Of a stretch of 64,000 nt of DNA, positions 56,441-64,000 are shown piece by piece. The stretch's first letter is position 1, and the number at the start of each line of letters is the position of its first letter. Source of the stretch: Cavenderia fasciculata (taxonomy: Eukaryota; Evosea; Eumycetozoa; Acytosteliales; Cavenderiaceae); NCBI RefSeq assembly GCF_000203815.1, contig NW_004457734.1:1247233-1311232 (forward strand), written 5' to 3'. A program made the position numbers and the translations under genes. Under the pieces are notes generated by a model that saw nothing but the letters and a program-made list of their open reading frames with translations, did no database searches and had not been told where the DNA came from.

Positions 56441-58058
56441 CTACGTACGAATTAATGAATGTGGATGAGCATTCTTTTTGATCCACGGGTGATTGATAAC
56501 ATCATACATTGTTAATCTTTCACTTGGATCGCTGGTAAGTAGACCAAGGATTAAGTGTTGAGCCTCCATGGAGACATATGATGGGAATGTAACAACCCCC
56601 TTTTGAATCTTTTCCATGACAGCTTCTTCGGTTTCATCACAAAAGGCAGATCTACCACACAAAAATTCGTAGATTAAAATACCAAGACTCCAAACATCAA
56701 CTTTGTGATCATAGTGTTGTTTGTTGACAATCTCTGGTGGCAAATATTCGACTGTTCCACAATAAGTTTGTCTCTTACTATTTGGTGCATGAACAGACCA
56801 TCCGAAATCTGCAATTTTAATTTCTCCCTAAAAAAACAAACAAAAAAGTTAGATTGAAATAATAATTAATTAATTAATTCATATTGTACAACATACATTA
56901 ATACCAATTAAAAGGTTTTCAGGTTTAATATCTCTATGAATAACATGTTTAGAATGACAATATCTAAGAGCATCAGCAATTTGTATAGTATACTAAAGAA
57001 AAAAAAAAAAAGAAATTGATAAATATGATTATTTTGTTTCCAGAATTTTAATATATTTATATTTAGATTTAAACATACAGTAGCAGCAACTTTTTCAGTA
57101 AATCTTTGTACAGCTTGTAATTCCTTAAAACATTCACCACCTTTGGCAAATTCAACGATGAGGTAGACTCTACTTTCATCATAAAAGTAACCATATAAAC
57201 GAAGGATATTTGGATGACGCAAGTGAGACTGGATTTCGATTTCTCTACGAAGTTGGTGTTCAATGTTGGCAGCCTGTAATTGACTCTTGAACAATACCTT
57301 TAATGCTACTACAAACTTGCTCTTTTTCTCTCTTGCCAAATATACATATCCAAATCTACCTCTTCCAAGTGGTTTACCAATATCAAAATCATCAATTGTC
57401 CATTTCTTTTTACTTTTTTAAAAAATAAATAAAAGAATCATGTTGGTTAGTCCAAAATAATAATAATAATAATAATAATATATATATCATCAAATACATA
57501 CTCTTCTTGGTATTGTTGTTGTTTTTGTTCTTGTAATAATTGTTTTTGTTGCATCATTTGTTGACGAGTTGATTGTTGTTGTTGTGTAGAAACAGAAGCA
57601 GATGATGACAAAGCAGATGAAATAGTGGCAGTGGGAGCTGCAGTAGTAGTAGTAGTAGGATGTTGTTGATTTGTAATAGGAGCCATTTGTGATTTGGACA
57701 ACATTTGTGGTACTGGTTGTTGTTGTTTAAATGATGTGGGTGGTACAGGTTGTTTCATGTTGGATGGTTGATGTTGTTGATGATGTGCTGCATTCAAGAC
57801 TGATGTATTGGATGTTAATATCTTTTCTTGTGATGGTAATGTAGTGGTAGTCGTTGTTGTTGGCTTTTGGAATGACGATCCTATAACCTTGGGTGCAGAT
57901 GAGGGAACAGTGGACGAGGAGGTCATCTGAGGCGCCATCTTGGAAGGTGGTACTATTTTGGTGGTTGTAGTTGTAGCTGGATGATGATTCTCTTTCATTG
58001 CATTACTAGTTGCTTTAAAAGTACTCATCCCACCGCTTGTGGCATTTGTTTTATTCAT
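56441..58058 (-). CDS. aurK: Aurora kinase
   Basis: Four exons, 58058-57502, 57412-57079, 56992-56897 and 56827-56441, give 457 residues. Residues 1-185 are a Thr, Gln, Pro-rich tail. The kinase domain starts [20 protein letters not shown], as in Aurora kinases, with the glycine loop [16 protein letters not shown] (ATP lysine), [19 protein letters not shown] (the Aurora-specific W after DFG) and the activation loop [16 protein letters not shown], where the Thr aligns with Thr288 of human Aurora A. The end is [16 protein letters not shown]. Aurora acts at the spindle and centromere in mitosis and cytokinesis. A GC-rich CTCCCGCC lies about 245 bp upstream of the ATG. Confidence 0.95.
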
Positions 58059-58654
58059 TCTTTCTCTATACTCTATCTATCTATACTCTATCTTTATTAT
58101 TACTATTATTATGATGATTGTTGTTGTGTTATGATTATAGTGATAATTAACTTTAAATTAAAATTATTTACAAAATGGATTGTTGGTTGTTGGTTAGTAG
58201 TAAGTTAGTAAAGTAGTATGGTTAAAAGGAGAAATATAATGTTTGTTTCAAGCCTCGCGATCACATGAGTGGTTCAAGTTGGAAAACCAACGGTTGAATT
58301 CTCCCGCCTGTTTTGAATTTGAAAAATTTGCTTTTTTTGAACTTCAAAAATGAAGCATGTAAGTATACATGAAGTATTCAATAACTATTTGCCAATTTAT
58401 TTATTTTAATTCAAGTTGGTTTTAATAGGTAACTTTCAAGATCCGACAATATATATATTGGTCTTTTTAAATGCCTCTCTTTGCATTTCTGAACTTCATC
58501 ATCCCTGTTTAATAATAATAAAACAAGATCCTGTTTTTAAAAATGAATAAACCATTTGTTTCCTATGTACATACTAGTATAAACCAACAATTTTTTAAAA
58601 AAAAGAATGACAAGAGATAAACCATTTTATTTGAAATAGAAATACCATTATTGA
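58059..58654. other. Spacer between Aurora promoter and amfr 3' end
   Basis: Contains a hairpin TTCAAGTTGG-aaaa-CCAAC..TTGAA at 58273-58298 and, beside it, a GC-rich TTCTCCCGCC at 58299-58308, which resembles an E2F site. The rest is AT-rich with no gene. Confidence 0.4.
58299..58308 (-). promoter_or_regulatory. Possible E2F-like site upstream of aurK
   Basis: On the Aurora strand it reads GGCGGGAGAA; E2F sites read close to GGCGGGAAA. Dictyostelids have E2F and a retinoblastoma-like protein, and Aurora is a cell-cycle gene. One site with one difference from consensus is weak evidence. Confidence 0.3.
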
Positions 58655-60004
58655 TCAAGTGGTGTTTTCACTAGTGTTTGATGATGCTTTATCCATATCC
58701 TCTAAAAATTTTCTATAAAAAAAGAAAGAGAGGGTCAGGATTCAAGTTGTATTCATATTGTTTGTTTGGTCTGTTCTTTTTGTTTACTTACTTCCTAGAT
58801 GCTTCCAACATTAATCTTTTTCTTAATAAAAGACTATTTTGTCTTGCTTCAGGTGTTCCTTGGAAGGAATCTGAAAACTTGTCTAGTTTTCTGGTTATAT
58901 AATTATTATCGTTATTGCTATTGTTGTTGTTGGTGTTGTCTGTACATTGGTTTTGTGGTTCAAGTGGTGAAGGTGATATTGGAGAAGTTATATTGGTATT
59001 TGGGGTCGTTGTATTTGATGTTGTCGATTTATCTTCAACATCGGCAACAGTTGTTGTTGTTGTTGTTTGAATATTAATATTATTAACATGATTCATATCA
59101 CCAGAGATTGATGATGTATGCGATACTCCATTTCCATTTATATTATCATTTGGTAATGGTTGTTGTCCAGTTTGAGGAGAAGAAGAAGATGATGATAAAG
59201 AAGATAAAGAAGGATTATTACCACTACTACTACCGATACTATTATTATTATTATTAACTATTGGTGTACAATTATCATTTACAATGTCATTTGTATTGTT
59301 ATTATTATTATTATTATTATTATCGTCATCTTCAGTACTATGAGGTTCAATGATGATTCTTGATTCTAAAATATTATTTGTTGTTTCATTGATATCATGG
59401 GTCTGCATCAAATCATTGATAATCGATTGTCTTGGTATATGTGGGAATAATTCGTGTATTCTTTCTATATCTGATGGATTGACAACATATGCGTTGTTGC
59501 TATTGCTATTACTATTACTGTTATTTGGTTGACCTGTTTCGTTTTGTAATTCAATCAAGGATCTTCTACATGTTGGACATGAAGTTTGTTGTTCCAACCA
59601 TGATCTTAAACATGAACTAGATAATAAAGAATAAATAAAAGAGGTTAGTTGTGATATAGATATCTTTCTATCAATTTCATACTGATGGAAAATATGACCA
59701 CAAGGTAATTTTTTGGCAGTATCCATTCTATCTCTACAAATTGCACAATCATCATTATAAATAATCAATTCTTCTTCAGTTGCGTTTAAATATTTGGTGT
59801 CCATGTCTTCAACCAATTTACAATAGTTTCTATAACCAATAATCTTTCGTTTCAATTCAGTAAATACACCTTTGAAATAACTGAAAAGAACCAAATCCAA
59901 TAATGTTGGCATTCCTTGAATAATAACAATATGAATTAAATGGACTAGATAGATGGGGAGAAAAAGGAAATGAAATGATTTTAGTGTCTAATAATAATAA
60001 TAAT

Positions 60005-60035
<31 letters not shown>

Positions 60036-61052
60036 TAAACATACAACAAGTTCCAGCCAAAATAATTGAATCAGTTGCAAATTCTGTATAATAAATGTAG
60101 GCACCTCTTTGTTCCCAAACACCAGTTGCAGCCATATCAAATAAATGGATTGAATATTTAATCAAAGTTTGTATTGTTTCAAAAAAGATTGTGAAAAACT
60201 ATAAAACAAAAAGGGGAGGAAGGAGGGAAGGATTAGTCAGTTTCATTATCTTTGTTTGTGTTTTTGTATCATACCTCGAAATTAAGAATCATAATGTTTG
60301 AAAGACCATTATCGAAAAATATGGTTGTTGAGAAATAGAAACACATTAAATCGGACATTAGTATCGATACTAAAAGGAATAATAACTTGAAATGAATTTT
60401 TGCATGTGTATTTGGTGAAAATGTATTTAACTATAAAGAAGAAGAAGAAGAAGAAGAAGAAAAAGAAAAAGAAAGTAAATAAATGAGGGGAGAGAGAGGG
60501 AAGGGGATCAAATGAATGAGTTGACATACATATTCGAATCTATCTCTTGCCAATAAAGAAAATAACTTTAGAAAACATTGGATGGAGAACCAAAATCCCC
60601 ACATTATGATGGATCCAACTTCATGGTCTTTGACTGCAAAGACAAAGAATTTAGTGACTACATATAAAAAGAATCTTTCTCTAAAGTTCTATAATGATTG
60701 TGATTGATTGATTGATTAAGTTTCATTTGTGTTAGTGTCATCATCTCATTGTGATTGATTGATTGATGATTGTGTCATGTATATATTTGATTTGATTTGA
60801 TTTGTTTTGATTGCATACTCTTTCTTCAATTTCTCTTAATTTACCAAAGAATAGGTATTGAACAAATTTACCAAACAAAAGTAACAAAGTGAATATCGAA
60901 TTGACTGCTACCGCTAGATTGATATGACTTCTTTCCAATTCTCTAATGGTTGAATCATATGTTAACAATACAGTATCGAGACCTAGTATATGGGGAAGTC
61001 GAACAATCGTAGACACAATTGACAGTGTCAGATATGTCTCTATTAGTGCCAT
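58655..61052 (-). CDS. amfr: AMFR/gp78-like ER ubiquitin ligase (RING + CUE)
   Basis: Seven exons, 61052-60819, 60688-60530, 60430-60275, 60198-60045, 59944-59683, 59616-58792 and 58712-58655, give 615 residues. The first ~285 residues hold several membrane helices in the gp78/HRD1 style (FWFSIQCFLKLFSLLARDRF, YLV-type segments, HLIHIVIIQGMPTLLDLVLF). A RING follows at ~301-341 (CAICRDRMDTAKKLPCGHIF and SCLRSWLEQQTSCPTC), spanning a splice join. A CUE domain is at about 365-410 (DIERIHELFPHIPRQSIIND), then a long Asn/Ser/Thr tail and a short last exon. gp78 ubiquitinates misfolded ER proteins for degradation. For exon 5 the acceptor at 59945 is needed; the later AG would create a stop. Confidence 0.9.
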
Positions 61053-61620
61053 TGATGATCGATTCTGCTGCTGTTACTTTTACTCTACTACTACTACTAC
61101 TACTTATGCTACTACTGCTACTACTCTACGACTACTACTACTACAAAGATATCTTGTTTTCAACCTCTTCATATATGGCAACAAAGTGTTTTGTTTGTTT
61201 GAAAGTTGATCGACAATCGTAGTAAATATAATATCTATAGATAGAGTAGTTTGGTTGTATATATAATAAATAAATATGTAATATAGTAGTAATGGATATC
61301 CTTTCCTTTCCTTTCCTTTTTTGTTTAACGCTTTGTAAAGAGACAGACAGACGCCAACTCCAACTGTTTTTTAATTTAAATTAAATTTGGGGTTGTTTGT
61401 TCCCAAGGGCTGTGTTTTTTACCTTTGTCCCAAAAAAGTAGGCGAAATTTGAAACTTTTGATCCTATTCTATTTTGAAAGTCAGTCTATGATATTATGAT
61501 ATATGATATATGTATATGCATATTTCTATTTGAATTTGTATATGTATTATTTATTTGATTTGTTTATTTGATTTATTTGATTTATTTGATTTATTAATTA
61601 ATTATTTGTATTATTTGTAT
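61053..61620. other. amfr promoter and acyl-CoA oxidase 3' spacer
   Basis: Starts with a (CTA)n array (61080-61145) in the amfr 5' region, then AT-rich sequence, a CCTTT repeat at 61300-61320 and TTTGATTTATT repeats near 61550-61595. No gene seen. Confidence 0.45.
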
Positions 61621-63672
61621 TTAAAATTTATTTTCAGCAACCCAATCTCTACCGATTGGACCAAGATCACTTGAATTGAAACCAAAACCTTCGACGAGTG
61701 AAACACTGTATGGAACAATTTGAAGACAAAGTTGGTTGATTTCATTAGAGATGGCTTCTGATTGATCGGACGATAGGTATTCGTATCTAGAGAACCATGG
61801 ATCCTTGTCGAGGATGGTCAATCCCATTAATGATATCAATAGGTTCATAGCCTGTCTTTGTGTTTCGTTGGGACATTTGCCAACCTCTTGAATGAATCGT
61901 TCCAAGAGGAATCTTTCGGTAAAGACAATACCGAGTTGGAGAATAACGTCTCCTGCATCATTCCAAGCGTCCATCACTGGTTTTCCACTACCAACACTCT
62001 CCATCAATCTGCTGGCAACCAATGGAGTGGTATGGTGGAGACGTGCAGTCAACGCACCCATCAAAAACTCTGGTGATCGGATATAAGCACTATCAACACG
62101 TAATCTATGACTATCGGATGGACGTTCATATTCTGGTGGTGGTCTTCTACGTGCCTCTGTTAATATATGTTTTGCAACTTGTTGAAATAATAATACATTG
62201 TCACTAACAAAATAAATTAAATTAAAGAGTAAGTATAATAATAATAATGTATATATTTTCCTCTATCTTTTAGTTTACCCTTCAAAAGTAGTATAAATTT
62301 CCATTTCAGATTTAAAAGGACCGATTATATTTTCAGAGAGGAAACCTTGGCCACCACAAGCTTCACGACATTCTTGTAGACAGTTACGTCCGTGCCATGA
62401 AGCATAGGCTTTGAGAGCGCTGGCATAGACATGGATCTCTTTCTCCTTTTTATTCTCCTTTTCACACATGAGGCGGAGCAAGTGTTCGTTGCCAAAATGG
62501 ACACCATAGTTGAAGGCGAGGTATGGGATGATACGACGACGATGGATGGCGTACGAGATGAGCTGACGTTCCGATCCAGCACTGCCATCACCAAATTGGC
62601 GACGTGAGAATGAGTAGTTGATGGCGGTCAGCAAGGAGACGCAGACGAATGCAACCGATCCCAACGAGATGATGTAACGACCGATTACGAGTGCGCCAAT
62701 ATTGTGTGCAAAACGTTTGACGGCTGGGTTGATGGGCGACGAGTAGATGCCAGCCTTGTTGACACCGCCGTAACGGGCGAGGAGCTGGTCGCGTGGGATG
62801 CGACACTGATCAAACATGAGACGACCATTGTCGACACCGTTGAGTGCCATTTTGTGGCCGCAGTCGGCTGCTCGCACACCCGGTACCATCGAGCCGTCAT
62901 CGTTACGGATACGCACGACAAATGCATGCACACCCTCGTACTTTTCACCAACACGCAGCTGCGCAAAGACAACTGACCAACGGGCATGGGTGGCGGCACC
63001 GCCAATAAAGTACTTTTGGCTCGTGGTGGTTGGCGAGTGCAACACAAACTCTTGTGTCTTGTCATCGTATGTTGCCAACGTCTCGATCGCCTGCACATTG
63101 GAGCCGTGTCCCAGTTCGGTCAGTGCAAAGCAGCCCATCATCGAGCCGTCCTCTACATGCTTGAGATAACGCTCACGTTGCTCATCGGTACCCAAAAAGA
63201 GAATAGAGCAACCAAACAACGAAATGTGTACGCCAAACAAGGTGGATGCAGCAATATTACGGAGACGGTAGCATTGTGTCCAAGCAGCCACTTTGGAGGG
63301 GTCGGTCAAATAGTCCCACACTGACAAGTTGCCCTGCGACAACTTCATCATCTCGTGGTACTGTGTCAGAGTGAGATCACGGTCCTCCTTTAACGACAAT
63401 CCAAATGCTGGACGTGACAAAAGCTCGCTTCCTTTCCATTGTGATAATAATCGTTTTCTCAAATCCCTATGATAGGGAAACAAGAATTCATTGAGTGAAT
63501 CTGCATCGAATGGTCTTTGAATTTCAAATATCTGTGATGGTGTCGATCCACCAACAATATTTGAATTGGTTAAATTCTCTTTTACTTCTTGTTCCTGTAC
63601 AGCTGCTGCTGAACAATTATTTGATTGTAAATGATTGTTTGTAACATTTAATCTTCTAGTTGCATTTTCCAT
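61621..63672 (-). CDS. Acyl-CoA oxidase, peroxisomal, with N-terminal PTS2
   Basis: Two exons, 63672-62279 and 62203-61621, give 658 residues, the usual length. The family marks are CFALTELGHGSNVQAIET (FAD/acyl site), KYFIGGAATHARWSVVFAQL, NGVDNGRLMFDQCRIPRD, YSFSRRQFG and EACGGQGFLSENII. The last two include the region with the catalytic glutamate (FEGDNVLLFQQVAKH, across the splice join). Acyl-CoA oxidases start peroxisomal beta-oxidation and make H2O2. No SKL-type ending exists (it ends AENKF), but residues 7-15 read RLNVTNNHL, a perfect PTS2 (R-L-x5-H-L). The inner part of exon 1 is GC-rich at third codon positions. Closest by eye to the ACOX3/plant ACX group. Confidence 0.93.
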
Positions 63673-64000
63673 GATTCTATTATTTTGAGTTGTAATGAAT
63701 GAAAATGAATGAATATAATAAAAATTAATATAGGATAATAAAGAGTAAAGAATATTTTATATAAATAACAATCTTTAATTATCTATCTAATTATCTATCT
63801 ATGTATCTATGTGAAGGAATAAAAAGGAAAGAAAAAGAAAGATAGTGTGTTGTTTGTCCAAGTTACCACCACTACATTTCTAATCTAACACAAACAACAA
63901 CCCCCATTCGACACAAGAGGGTTAGGGTTTGATGGGTGAGTGTGTAGTGTCAGGTATGCATGATGATTGAACTTACCCTTTTAATATATTAAATTGCGTG
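63673..64000. other. Upstream region of acyl-CoA oxidase, to window end
   Basis: AT-rich with TGAATGAA and TATCTATCTA repeats (63695-63805), then a GC-richer patch. It should carry the acyl-CoA oxidase promoter. No coding signal to the window end. Confidence 0.4.

Noticed and set aside
58250-58320. GGTTCAA with a nearby hairpin, considered as a tRNA
   Set aside because: No acceptor stem or D-arm can be formed in the right spacing.
1-64000. CRISPR arrays, rRNA genes, bacterial operon signals
   Set aside because: None seen; the genome is eukaryotic, with introns in most genes.

Overview
This is AT-rich nuclear DNA from a dictyostelid social amoeba. The evidence is short introns (mostly 50-130 bp) starting GTATGT or GTAAGT and ending in pyrimidine-rich AG, very AT-rich spacers, coding tracts of Asn, Gln, Ser and Thr made by AAT, CAA, TCA and ACA runs, and dictyostelid-type genes, including an expanded SAP-domain family. 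I cannot name the species; a lineage outside the D. discoideum group seems likely. I find about 30 protein genes or gene remnants on both strands. I recognised no tRNA, rRNA, snRNA or CRISPR array. Exon joins are my own reading of splice sites and reading phase.

Layout, left to right. 1-10 kb: a CorA-type Mg transporter cut by the window edge, the REXO4 nuclease, a CDP-alcohol phosphotransferase, a small two-helix membrane protein, a short-chain dehydrogenase and a Swiss-army-knife RNA-repair-like HAD protein. 10-20 kb: an Asn-rich basic protein, a ZC3H3-like CCCH zinc-finger protein, a SAP-domain family protein, a SPATA20/YyaL thioredoxin-fold protein and a secreted protein of unknown function. 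21-26.5 kb: a 1,639-residue MROH1 HEAT-repeat gene. 26.8-32 kb: an unknown gene with a shifted 5' end, a phytanoyl-CoA dioxygenase lacking its 5' exon, a syntaxin-6-like Qc SNARE, BRK1 and OSTC. 32.5-41 kb: VPS39, an unknown beta-rich protein, a 50-residue protein, a frameshifted SAP-family copy, a profilin-like protein and a Swi5-like protein. 41-49 kb: S-adenosylmethionine synthetase, an RbfA-like protein with a large acidic insert, a broken unknown gene and NPRL3. 49-64 kb: a two-helix membrane protein, an ATP-grasp enzyme, a 1.9 kb gene-poor stretch, a Rab5-class GTPase without C-terminal cysteines, Aurora kinase, an AMFR/gp78 ubiquitin ligase and an acyl-CoA oxidase with an N-terminal PTS2.

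The genes do not form an operon-like unit. Several belong to shared processes: endolysosomal traffic (VPS39, MROH1, Rab5-class GTPase, SNARE), nutrient signalling (NPRL3), actin (BRK1, profilin-like), ER glycosylation and ER-associated degradation (OSTC, AMFR) and lipid metabolism (CDP-alcohol phosphotransferase, phytanoyl-CoA dioxygenase, acyl-CoA oxidase). The most interesting points are the Rab5 with swapped lipidation ends, the split RbfA fold, the SNARE with no visible membrane anchor, the degraded SAP copy in the same window as an intact relative, and several strong palindromes and foldable spacers.
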